Both the position numbers and the translations under genes were made by a program. 60,218 bases of DNA from a virus: positions 1 through 60,218 of IMG/VR virus record IMGVR_UViG_3300036985_003389; one strand, 5' to 3'. Below the pieces are notes generated by a model. That model searched no databases. It worked only from the letters and a program-made list of their open reading frames with translations, and was not told where the DNA came from. The number at the start of each line of letters is the position of its first letter. Position 1 is the first letter of the stretch. Positions 7,286 through 15,600 of the stretch are shown here, in pieces.

Positions 7286-7922
7286 CGCCGTCTTCCTCCA
7301 CGTCAACATCAACAGGTGCTTCGTCAGGGATAGGGTCTTCAACGTAGAGAGCACGGGTGATGCCAAAGATGAGGATCGGACAACCTCCCCCGCCACCACC
7401 TTCTATGCGGGGAACAAGCTTGTCGAGGTGAGTTGTTGAAGGACCGTAGGATTTTCCCCTGCCCATTGAATCGAAGATCGCCTGCAGGTGACTTGCTCTG
7501 CCTACAATGATTCCCACGCTGATGGCACGCAGGTCGAATAGCAGCCGGAAGTTGTTGAGGTCGCGGTCGTAGAATTCCGTTTTATTGTTCCACTCTACTT
7601 CCAGCGCGACGCTGTTCTTGTAGCAGTCGACCTTGTGGGTAGGGGTCTGTAGTTCCCTATCGTCAATCCGTATAGCGGTCTTGAATTGTTTCTCTACCCA
7701 TCCACGTTGCGTGAGCAGACTATCGAAGCGTGAGGCTACGAGCGACTTTCGGCCGCCCTTGCGATTGACCTCGCTGCGCATGAGCCGGAACTCGCGCAAT
7801 GCGAACTGGATGTCAGTCCATTCACTGGGCTGAGCAGTCGCGAGGACACCGGCCGCATTGCGCCATTCGTGGACCTCGTAGAGGGCCTGAATGTCATCGG
7901 GGATGAGGTGCTTTGTGCTCAT
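7272..7922 (-). CDS. BglII/BstYI-family type II restriction endonuclease
   Basis: A 216-residue nuclease. The core is THKVDCYKNSVALEVEWN near residues 97-114: an Asp followed about ten residues later by ExE, a PD-(D/E)xK-type active site as in the BglII group. FYDRDLNNFRLL and GIIVGRASHL follow. The C-terminus has a Gly-rich GGGGGG run and an acidic tail (VDVDVEEDG). The start is ATG 7922 (MSTKHLIPDD) or ATG 7934. Its 3' end overlaps the methyltransferase gene by 14 bases, so the two are co-translated, with the endonuclease first. BglII and BstYI cut AGATCT/RGATCY; the specificity here cannot be read from the sequence. It probably excludes competing phages. Confidence 0.8.
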   Translation of the reverse strand: MSTKHLIPDDIQALYEVHEWRNAAGVLATAQPSEWTDIQFALREFRLMRSEVNRKGGRKSLVASRFDSLLTQRGWVEKQFKTAIRIDDRELQTPTHKVDCYKNSVALEVEWNNKTEFYDRDLNNFRLLFDLRAISVGIIVGRASHLQAIFDSMGRGKSYGPSTTHLDKLVPRIEGGGGGGCPILIFGITRALYVEDPIPDEAPVDVDVEEDGDESN

Positions 7923-8047
7923 GGACAGGACCATGAGTGCGAAAACGATTCGAGAGAAGGCGTGCTAGGCAGCTATTGCACAGGCAATTCGTGGATCGAG
8001 CCGCACGAAAATTGTGGATAAGCACACAGTCATGAGGGTCGGCAGCG

Positions 8048-8470
8048 TTATTCCCAGGTCGCCTTGGGTGGGGCCTTCGCTTTTGCCTTGGCGTCATGGC
8101 CAGACTTATCCTTGACTGGATCGACCGGACCAGCCGCAGCGGCCTGGCGTTCACGATACCACGCGAAGTGGGCGGCGGCGCATTTACGCTTAGCCTCGTC
8201 ACCCTTGGTCAGGATTGTCGCCGTCTCGTCAGCGGACTCGGTGGCTTTCAATGGCGTCGACAGGCACTTCACAACGGCCGGCGGAATATCAGGGAGCTTT
8301 GCCGGTGGGCTTGGCGGCGCTGCCACCACGACCGGTGCCGACGTCGCCTCTGGGGCCACCCCCGCCACTTCCCTGCCGGATAGCGTCGAGCACCCCGTCA
8401 GACAGACAACGAGGATCGCTGCCAGCCACGGGCCGCCGTTTCGATAGTTCGAATTCCAGATTGCGTACAT
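8048..8470 (-). CDS. Rz1-like outer-membrane spanin lipoprotein
   Basis: A 140-residue lipoprotein: signal peptide with GPWLAAILVVC and lipobox LTGC (cleaved before Cys), then a Pro/Ala-rich segment (SPPAKLPDIPP) typical of o-spanins, and a charged C-terminus rich in Lys/Ala. It overlaps the Rz-like gene by 182 bases in another frame, the classic embedded or overlapping spanin arrangement. Paired with Rz it would span the periplasm and fuse inner and outer membranes at lysis. It is longer than lambda Rz1 (60 residues). Confidence 0.75.
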   Translation of the reverse strand: MYAIWNSNYRNGGPWLAAILVVCLTGCSTLSGREVAGVAPEATSAPVVVAAPPSPPAKLPDIPPAVVKCLSTPLKATESADETATILTKGDEAKRKCAAAHFAWYRERQAAAAGPVDPVKDKSGHDAKAKAKAPPKATWE

Positions 8471-8765
8471 GCCCCTCGATCTCCTCTGTCACTCGTTGTG
8501 CGGCTGCTACTTCGTCCAGAGCCGTCCTGGCTCGTGCTCGTTCAGTGGCCAGCTCGTGCTCGACCTGGACGAGGCGGACCTCGCTCAGGCATTCCTTGCG
8601 CCCGCGCAGCACCTGCGCTGCTTCCTTGGCCGTTGATGCCTCGGCGCGGGCCTTCGTGTACTGGTGCCAGCCGGTGAGCAGCCCGATGACGAGCGCCGGC
8701 AACACCAGCGACTTCAGCCACGGGCCAGCCAGCTGCTCGGCGAGGTGTGCGAAGATCCTCATCAT
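8289..8765 (-). CDS. Rz-like inner-membrane spanin
   Basis: A 158-residue protein with one N-terminal membrane helix (about residues 16-31, SLVLPALVIGLLTG), then a long charged coiled coil (about 35-110, including VEHELATERARARTAL) and a Gly-rich C-terminus. The order of helix then coil is that of i-spanins, and the Rz1-like lipoprotein starts within it. The gene begins three bases after the endolysin stop, so it is part of the lysis cassette. Confidence 0.75.
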   Translation of the reverse strand: MMRIFAHLAEQLAGPWLKSLVLPALVIGLLTGWHQYTKARAEASTAKEAAQVLRGRKECLSEVRLVQVEHELATERARARTALDEVAAAQRVTEEIEGHVRNLEFELSKRRPVAGSDPRCLSDGVLDAIRQGSGGGGPRGDVGTGRGGSAAKPTGKAP

Positions 8766-8769
8766 GGGA

Positions 8770-10116
8770 TCACCGCCACAAGTTCAGGCCGCGGCGGGCC
8801 GCATCCAACCGCGCCTTGATGATGCCGTAGCCCTTCGCCCACATCCAAATCCCCAGGCAGATCATCGCGACCCACCACCAGTGCTGGACCGACCACTGCA
8901 TGGCCTCGATGACCGGGACCATGATGGATTTGGCCTGAGGAACCCAGCCGACCGCGTCCTTTATGAGCGGTGTCGGATCAACGGCCTCAGCCATGCGCAC
9001 GGGCTGATCCACCGGCTGACTGGCCCCGCCGATCGCGCCGATGCCGAGCATGGCTGGTCCGAGGCGCTGGATGTTGAGGCCTGCCTGGGCCTCGGTGGAG
9101 CCACTCGCGACCAAGTCTTTGATGGTCATCTTCTCGCGCTCGGGCCGCCGGATGGGCTCAGCCGTCGCCAGGGCGGCGCGCGTGGCCGAACTGACCACCT
9201 CGGCCGGATCCAGCTGCTGGCCCGTAGCGGCGGCCCAATCGGCTTTGAATGCGGCAACAGCGCGCCGACACTCCGGGCCAAAGATGCCATCTGGCGTGCC
9301 ACAGGCATAGCCCAGCTCGCGTAGACGGGTCTGGACGGCCTGCACCTCCGATCCTTGCGCACCGATGCCGATCTCGAGCGGAGACGGCAGGACAGCACCC
9401 TGGCCGAACACGGCCCATGCCCGGTCGAACCAGCGCTGCCGGCTCGGCCATCCATTCGGGTCTTTGCCGGAGTAGGGATTGCCGCGGTTGATCTGGTTCT
9501 GGATGGCTCTGAGGCAGTTGCGGTCGGCCAGCTCGCCGAGTTTGTAGCGCTGCCAGTACCAGATGCAGACCCTGAGCGAGATGCGCGGGTCCTCGATCTG
9601 CTCCGGCCGCCCTTCGAGGTCCACGCCAATGGCCTGCCCCGTCTCGCGATACCAAGCCCGGCCGGTGCCCTGGAACGGGCCGCCGCCGCGGTAGGTCCAG
9701 CCATCGCCCGGCTCGGTATTGCCGAGGCGTTGGCCAAGATCGCTCCAGCCGCCATAGGCCAGCTCGGCTATCTTTTCCTCGTCCTTGCCGCAGGCCATGT
9801 AGCGGGCGCGCGCCGGCACGCTCGATGACTGAAAGCGCTGCGGCCACAGCTCGCACATGCGCTCATAGCGCCACGTGCATTCCTCGCGCTCGATCGTCAG
9901 GCCGCCCGTCTCATGGCCGACGATGGTCATGAAATGGGCGATGCGCAGCGGCGTGTCGATGCCCTCTCGCATCATGTAGTCCCAGCTCGCCAACAGCGTC
10001 TCGACATAGGCCGCATGGATTTCCGGCCCATCATCGGCAACGCCGTTCGCGTCCGGTTTCTTGCGTGCCGGTGGTGGAGCGAACCGGTGCAGATCCTCGC
10101 GTGTCCATGGTTGCAT
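8770..10116 (-). CDS. GH19 endolysin with peptidoglycan-binding domain and C-terminal membrane helix
   Basis: A 448-residue muralytic enzyme. The N-terminal half (about 20-235) is glycoside hydrolase 19-like: HFMTIVGHETGGLTIE contains the likely catalytic Glu, then GDGWTYRGGGPFQGTGRAWY and INRGNPYSG. Residues about 245-315 are a PG_binding_1-like repeat (GSEVQAVQTRLRELGY, GIFGPECRRAVAAFK). The C-terminal part is unusual: a linker and a tryptophan-rich membrane helix at about 408-430 (HWWWVAMICLGIWMWAKGY). The helix could anchor the enzyme or supply a holin-like function, since no separate holin is evident in the cassette. Cleavage of the glycan strands is the expected role. Confidence 0.85.
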   Translation of the reverse strand: MQPWTREDLHRFAPPPARKKPDANGVADDGPEIHAAYVETLLASWDYMMREGIDTPLRIAHFMTIVGHETGGLTIEREECTWRYERMCELWPQRFQSSSVPARARYMACGKDEEKIAELAYGGWSDLGQRLGNTEPGDGWTYRGGGPFQGTGRAWYRETGQAIGVDLEGRPEQIEDPRISLRVCIWYWQRYKLGELADRNCLRAIQNQINRGNPYSGKDPNGWPSRQRWFDRAWAVFGQGAVLPSPLEIGIGAQGSEVQAVQTRLRELGYACGTPDGIFGPECRRAVAAFKADWAAATGQQLDPAEVVSSATRAALATAEPIRRPEREKMTIKDLVASGSTEAQAGLNIQRLGPAMLGIGAIGGASQPVDQPVRMAEAVDPTPLIKDAVGWVPQAKSIMVPVIEAMQWSVQHWWWVAMICLGIWMWAKGYGIIKARLDAARRGLNLWR

Positions 10117-10117
10117 G

Positions 10118-11008
10118 CTACTCGCCCCCTATTGCCTCGATTGCTGTGATTGCTCCGGCCACGATGTCGTCTACCGGCTCGCCCGCGACCAGTCGGACAT
10201 TGGCTTCGATCTCGATAGCGTAGGCCTCCGATGCGATATGCGCGGCCTTGTCGTGCCGGCGAATGATCGTCGTGGCTGCATCCTCCCAACCCACGCCCAT
10301 GGCCCGGCCAACACGCTCCATCAGAGCAAGCGGAAATTCTTGCTGGGAACGGGCGAGATGAGCCGCTTCGACCACCTGCAGGGGTGGGGCAACGCGGCAA
10401 ATGGCTTGTCGTGATGCAGCCTGAATACGTTCGATGGGCGTCAGCACATTCAGCTCGGCTGCTGGTGTTATCGTCGGCGCCGAGCGCTGTGCAACCAGGC
10501 GCCGTTCCAGCGCTGTCATCCGGTCCAGCACGGCATTCGCAGCCAGTTGCTGGACCGGGCTCGGCGGCTCCGGGGGGAGGGGCTTGGATAGCTCAGCCAG
10601 TCGCTGCTCGATAGCTGCCATGCGCTCGGCCGTGTCGCGCGCTGCGTGACTGTCACCGGCAGGACGCCGCTCGCCCGGCTGGCGCATGAACGCCGGCAAG
10701 TCGAGGTTCTCACCGTCATCGCCGTCGCGCATCGGCTCGGTCGCAATCTCGATAATGCCGCGCTCGAGCGCGGCGATGCGATCAGCAATGCCGTCATCAC
10801 GCACGACAGGCTCGGGTCGCGCGCGCTCCAGCGCATCGATCCTGGCGAACACATGCGAGAGATCGACTGGCGTGGATGGCTCCGGTGATTGCGCCAGGCC
10901 GCGGCTCATGATCGATCGGAGCGGTACCATTTCCTCGCTGCGCGAGCTCTCGCGCGTGATCGAGATCAGGTATCCGTCTGGATCGATGGCACCGTCCCGG
11001 ATTTTCAT
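10118..11008 (-). CDS. Coiled-coil phage protein of unknown function
   Basis: A 296-residue protein with several predicted coiled-coil stretches carrying repeated RI/MxALExR-type segments (ARIDALERA, DRIAALERG, ERMAAIEQR, DRMTALERR), which look like four related heptad repeats. The C-terminal part is helical (EAHLARSQQEFPLALMERVG). No enzyme motif is visible. The start is the ATG at 11008, overlapping the preceding stop as TGATG. Placed between fibre-associated genes and the endolysin, it may be a structural or adaptor protein; that is inference. Confidence 0.6.
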   Translation of the reverse strand: MKIRDGAIDPDGYLISITRESSRSEEMVPLRSIMSRGLAQSPEPSTPVDLSHVFARIDALERARPEPVVRDDGIADRIAALERGIIEIATEPMRDGDDGENLDLPAFMRQPGERRPAGDSHAARDTAERMAAIEQRLAELSKPLPPEPPSPVQQLAANAVLDRMTALERRLVAQRSAPTITPAAELNVLTPIERIQAASRQAICRVAPPLQVVEAAHLARSQQEFPLALMERVGRAMGVGWEDAATTIIRRHDKAAHIASEAYAIEIEANVRLVAGEPVDDIVAGAITAIEAIGGE

Positions 11009-11235
11009 CAATGCACCCGTGGCTCATCCAGGCCGTTCCCAGCCTTTTCAGGCTCCGCAAACACTGGCGGTGGATTGCCGTTGAGTAATGGGATGGCCGC
11101 TCCAACGACTTTCACACCCCACGCCTTGCCGACCAGCTCCTGCATCAGCTGACCGTTGATAATGACGGGCTCGCCGTTCTGGCGCAGCTCAGTTCCGTCG
11201 AAGGATCGCAAAACAGTCGAGAAATCGATTTTCAT
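11008..11235 (-). CDS. Small conserved-looking phage protein
   Basis: A 75-residue protein beginning MKIDFSTVLRSFDGTEL. It has a hydrophobic middle (AWGVKVVGAAIPLL) and a charged tail. I chose the ATG at 11235, behind GGAG, rather than the upstream codon, because the extra 20 residues look untranslated. Similar short proteins that begin MKIDFxxVLxxFDG occur before lysis genes in several phage groups, but I cannot assign a function. Confidence 0.6.
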   Translation of the reverse strand: MKIDFSTVLRSFDGTELRQNGEPVIINGQLMQELVGKAWGVKVVGAAIPLLNGNPPPVFAEPEKAGNGLDEPRVH

Positions 11236-11291
11236 GTGTCCGGCTCCGTTTGTTAAAGCTGTTTCGATCAATCTCAAAGAGCAGTCACACG

Positions 11292-12137
11292 TCACGACAC
11301 GGTAAAGGTTCCTGTCGCCGTAAAGGTGTGGATCGTGTAGCCGCCGCTGCTTGTGATCGTGCCGCCGGTCTGCTGCAAAAACGTGTCGAGATAGCGAATA
11401 ACCACAACACCTGAGCCGCCCGCCCCGCTCGTGGTTCGCGTGGTGTTGGAACCGCCGCCGCCGCCGCCCGTGTTCGCCGTTCCGCTCACCGCCGCGACGG
11501 AACCGGACGCTTGCGCGCCAGCGCCACCGCCACCGGAGCCACCTGCCCCCAGCGTGCCCGCCGCTTGCGCCGCGCCGCCACCGCCGCCAGCATAGGTCAC
11601 TGACGATCCGGATATCGAGGAGGCGGTGCCGGCGCCACCAGGGCCGGCAGCGCTCGCTCCGCCCGCAGTGCCGGCAGCCGTTGCGCCACCACCACCGCCG
11701 CCCGTGCCCTGGCTCAAACTACTACCAACCGCGCCGTTGTTGCCCTGCCCGGCTGTGCCCGTACCCGCCGTCGGCCCGCTGTAGCCGCAACCGCCACCCG
11801 AGCCGCCGTTGGCGCCGTTGCCAGACCCAGACGAGCCGCCACCACCGCCGCCCGTTGACGTGATCGTCGAAAACACCGAGTTGGCGCCACTACCTCCTAC
11901 ACCCGAGGTAACGGCCGTGCCGCCGGCGCCAACTGTGATCGAGTACGCCTGGGGTGTGACAGCGAACCCGGATGCTGTCCTGAAGCCGCCCGCGCCGCCG
12001 CCACCGCCTGGTGCGCCCGAGCCTGGCCCGCCGCCAGCGCCGCCGCCTGCGACGACGAGATATTCAACTGTCGTCGGCGCGCTGCCACCAGAGGCATGCG
12101 CTCCGAACCCGACAAGATGCGTCAAACTGAAACTCAT
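11292..12137 (-). CDS. Glycine-rich tail-associated protein
   Basis: A 281-residue protein dominated by Gly/Ala/Ser repeats (GGGGG runs, GGAGAGG patterns) between an N-terminal TVEYLVVAGGGAGG strand and a C-terminal SGVVVIRY...HTFTATGTFTVS. This matches the glycine-rich domain family found in phage tail and adhesin proteins, where polyglycine-II-type folds form receptor-binding tips. The ATG at 12137 overlaps the preceding stop (ATGA). Its location directly after the fibre and its small partner suggests a distal tail role. Confidence 0.7.
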   Translation of the reverse strand: MSFSLTHLVGFGAHASGGSAPTTVEYLVVAGGGAGGGPGSGAPGGGGGAGGFRTASGFAVTPQAYSITVGAGGTAVTSGVGGSGANSVFSTITSTGGGGGGSSGSGNGANGGSGGGCGYSGPTAGTGTAGQGNNGAVGSSLSQGTGGGGGGATAAGTAGGASAAGPGGAGTASSISGSSVTYAGGGGGAAQAAGTLGAGGSGGGGAGAQASGSVAAVSGTANTGGGGGGSNTTRTTSGAGGSGVVVIRYLDTFLQQTGGTITSSGGYTIHTFTATGTFTVS

Positions 12138-12649
12138 GCCCACCTCGCATCGGCATTATAATCCAGCGGGATTTCACCGAGCGCCTCGATGCCGTTGGAC
12201 CGAGCCCGCAGCGCTTTGATTCCCACCGCCAGATTGCGCAGCGCCACGGCTTCCTCGGCTTCGGCCTCGGTCAGCGTGCCTCCGTTAATGCGTTTGTCAT
12301 TCAGCTCGTTCGCCCTCATGTTAGCGTTGCTTTGCTTGATTATGCATTCGATGATGTCAACGGCGCCAGTCAACGCAACAATGCGGCGCTGACATTCAGC
12401 CTTGATCGCGGCAACCTGCTCATGGATCGGACGGCGCGTCACCGTCCAGCGCCGCACTACGTCGGCGCCATCGACGACGTAGGTAAATGCCACTGTCTCT
12501 AAGTCGCGCACATGCTGCGGAGGCTCGGTCTCGACATAGGGCAGCCAGCGATAGCTGGGCTTGGTTTGAGCCAAACTCAGGTCGAATTTGTGATATTCAT
12601 CGCTCGATTTGATAATGACGCCCTGAGCGTCAACAAGTGCGTAGCGCAT
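12134..12649 (-). CDS. Tail fibre-associated (assembly-type) protein
   Basis: A 171-residue protein with N-terminal MRYALVDAQGVIIKSS and a middle RRWTVTRRPIHEQVAAIKAECQ, followed by helical residues up to ADARWA. The N-terminal pattern (a start such as YALVDxxGxVIN and a later W-rich segment) resembles phage proteins encoded right after tail fibres that help fold or attach them. The start ATG 12649 has GGAGG four bases upstream; the earlier in-frame codon lies inside the fibre gene. It lies between the fibre and the glycine-rich protein and overlaps the latter by four bases. Confidence 0.6.
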   Translation of the reverse strand: MRYALVDAQGVIIKSSDEYHKFDLSLAQTKPSYRWLPYVETEPPQHVRDLETVAFTYVVDGADVVRRWTVTRRPIHEQVAAIKAECQRRIVALTGAVDIIECIIKQSNANMRANELNDKRINGGTLTEAEAEEAVALRNLAVGIKALRARSNGIEALGEIPLDYNADARWA

Positions 12650-12659
12650 TATGCCTCCG

Positions 12660-15600
12660 TTACGCGTCATTTGTGGCGTTGCTTGTAATCAGTATTTTGA
12701 TGCCGATTAGGCGCGCGTCTCCGGTCAGATTGTCAGACGCCACTACGCGCGTGATCTCAAAGATCACGCCGTCATTCTCGGCGGGTGTGCCGCCGATCGT
12801 GATGGCGGCCGTTGCGTCAGCGATATGCAAATCGTTTTGCGCCAGCCATGTGTCGTCCACCACGACCGCCGTGCCAAATGTCGTATTCAAGCTGTCGTCG
12901 TTGCTGACAGCAGCCCCCGCCACGGACCAGCGCACGGTTTCAGTCGTAAGTCCTGCCGTATTGGTCCAGTAGGCGACCGCCGTAACGGTCGATTCATTCC
13001 ACGACTTCGGCATGCCGATCATCGGCGTATGCGCATATTCCTGCGTCGTTGTGTCGAAATCGAATGTTTTGATGCTGACATCGTTCGATCCAGAATCGTA
13101 GGTGCTGGAGCCCGCGCCGTTCGTCGCCTTTGCCGTCATAGCCGCAGCAGGTATCCAGATCGTCTCAATGCCAGCGGTTTTGAGCACCGAGCCGGTGACA
13201 GCCGACGCGAGGTTGGTGTAGCTCGGCGTCGCCAAGAACGTCGCAACGCCGGTGCCGAGGCCGGAGACGCCGGTCGAGATGGGAAGACCGGTCAAGTTGG
13301 TGGCAACGCCCGACGCAGGCGTCCCGAGTGCGGGAGTGACTAGGGTCGGCGACGTTGCAAACACGAGCGCCCCGGTGCCCGTCTCATCCGTGACAGCCGT
13401 AATCAGATTGGCGCTCGACGGCGTCGCAAGGAATGTCGCCACACCAGTGCCTAGCCCAGACACGCCGGTGCTGATCGGCAATCCGGTCGCATTCGTGAGC
13501 GTGCCCGAGGTCGGCGTGCCCAGGATCGGCGTTACTAGCGTGGGTGACGTGGCGAATACGCTGGCGCCCGTGCCGGTTTCATCCGTCAGCAACGCTGCTA
13601 AGCTGGCGCTGGATGGCGTGCCAAGAAATGTCAGAGCGCCCGCCGCCGTGGTCGTCGTCGATGGCACGACACCGGCACCGCCGCCAATCACGATGGCATT
13701 CGCTGCCAGCGCGCCCGAGGAAGCCAGCACGCCCGCTGCCGTATAGGCGAGAACGCCGCCGCTGGTGCCTGCCGTGAGCGCCGTGCCGCCGTTGGCAACT
13801 GGCAACGCCCCCGTCACTTTCGTGGTGAGATCGATAGAGCCCGCCAGCATGGCGTTGGTGACCTTGGTGGCCCCGATAGCGACGACGCCCGCGTTGGTCA
13901 TCGTGATATCGCCAGACAGCGCCGCTACGGCTGGCGTCAGCCCCGTGCGTCCGATCAACAGTTGCCCGTCGGTAGCAGCCAGCGTCGAAGTGCCAGCCGT
14001 CGCGCCCGTCGCATACATGACGCCGTTGGCAGTCATGCCAGACAGCGAGCCAGAGCCCGCATCGCCCGTGCGCGTGAACAGCACCGAAATCGGGTCTGCC
14101 GCCGTGAACGAGCCCGACGACTGCACATGCGTGACGGCAAGCTCGGTCCAGCCGACGTTGTCGGTGCTCGCGCCCGTGATGTTAAAAATGGCGTAATTCT
14201 GCGGCGCTGAGCTTTTCTTGATGAGCAACGTGCCGCGCATCGTGGTTGTCGAGCTGTCGTCCCAGGCCAGCACGAACGTGGACACATCCGGGTTTCCGGT
14301 ATCGGCGGAGAGGTCCGACACGGCGACCGCCGTCACACTCGCCAGCGTGGCGTTGTTCAGGCGCAGATCACCCGTGCCGGGATCGGTCATGGACGTCGTC
14401 GAGTCGAACAACCAGCGAATCCCGGGGTCAGTGCCGTTCGTGCCGTTGGTGCCAGCCGCGCCAACATCACCGACACGCTCAAACAGCAGCGCCACGTTGA
14501 CTGCGGTCAAGGTCGAGACACCCGAGACATAGGAGACGTTGACCGTGTCATAGCTGCCGTTATCGGTGTTGCTGCCCGAAACCGAAAACCGTGTGCGGTT
14601 CGCCGGAGTCGCCACGTCAATCAGCGTGAGATAGCCGCGCACCGTCGTCGTGCTGTCGTCCCATTGCGCGATAGCCGTCGCCTGAGAAACACCCAGGCGG
14701 TCGGTTTCGTTGATATAGAGCGCGGTCGCGCTACTCAGCGTGGCGTTGTTGGCGCGCAGCTTGCCCGTGCCCGGATCGGCCGCCGTCGTGCCCGTGTCAA
14801 ATGTCCAGTCGAACGAATAGACACCAGCAGCACCCGTGGCACCAGCAGCGCCCGTTGCGCCGGTCGATCCCGCCGGACCTGTCGGCCCCGTTGCTCCCGT
14901 CGCGCCAGTTGCTCCCGTCGCGCCCGTTGCACCTGTCGCGCCCGCGTCGCCTCGTTCAATGACGAGCACCGCGCAGGCGTCGGCGTTGGCTATCGTGCCC
15001 GACGTGCTGACGTACGTAACCGGAATCGTCCAATAGGCGCCGGCGTCGGTGGCCGCCCCGGATATCGTAAAGGCGTGAAAATTTTGCGGCGCACTTTCCT
15101 TGGAGATTTTCACCCGCGCCCGCGCCGATGACGTGCTGTCATCCCACAGCGCGATGACGGCGGCCATGCCGCCGCCCGCGCTATCGGTCTCGCTAATGCT
15201 GAGCTGGGTAATAGATGCGATTGTCGCATTGTTGCCGAGCACTTTGCCCGAGCCAGGATCGCCGCTCGTCGATGTTGACCACCTATAGGGATAGGCAGCG
15301 TCTAAGCCGTCGGCACCCTGTGCGCCAACCGGGCCTTGCTCACTCTTCTGTGCCGCCAATTCCCAATAGCTATTGCTGGTCGTCGGGATTGTTGGCGGTG
15401 CATTGCCAGCGGCAGACGTGGCATTGACGTAAACCCACATACTGCCGTCGTCTTCGACCACATCGTTTTTCGCGTAGGTGGTCCCGACACCGTAAGCGCC
15501 ACGCCATGTCAGCGTAGACGGCGAGCGAATGCCGGTTGATCGCGTCGGTTGCAGGGTTGTGACGGAATGCAAATTGCCCGGCTGAACGCCGCCTTGGCCC

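Noticed and set aside
8215-9324. Plus-strand ORF of 369 codons across the lysis genes
   Set aside because: Ser/Arg/Pro-rich shadow of the Rz and endolysin genes, which have strong family features.
13225-13640. Diversity-generating or phase-variation repeat in the fibre
   Set aside because: The 195-bp copies are diverged at silent positions and no reverse transcriptase or template repeat is visible, so ordinary shaft repeats are more likely.
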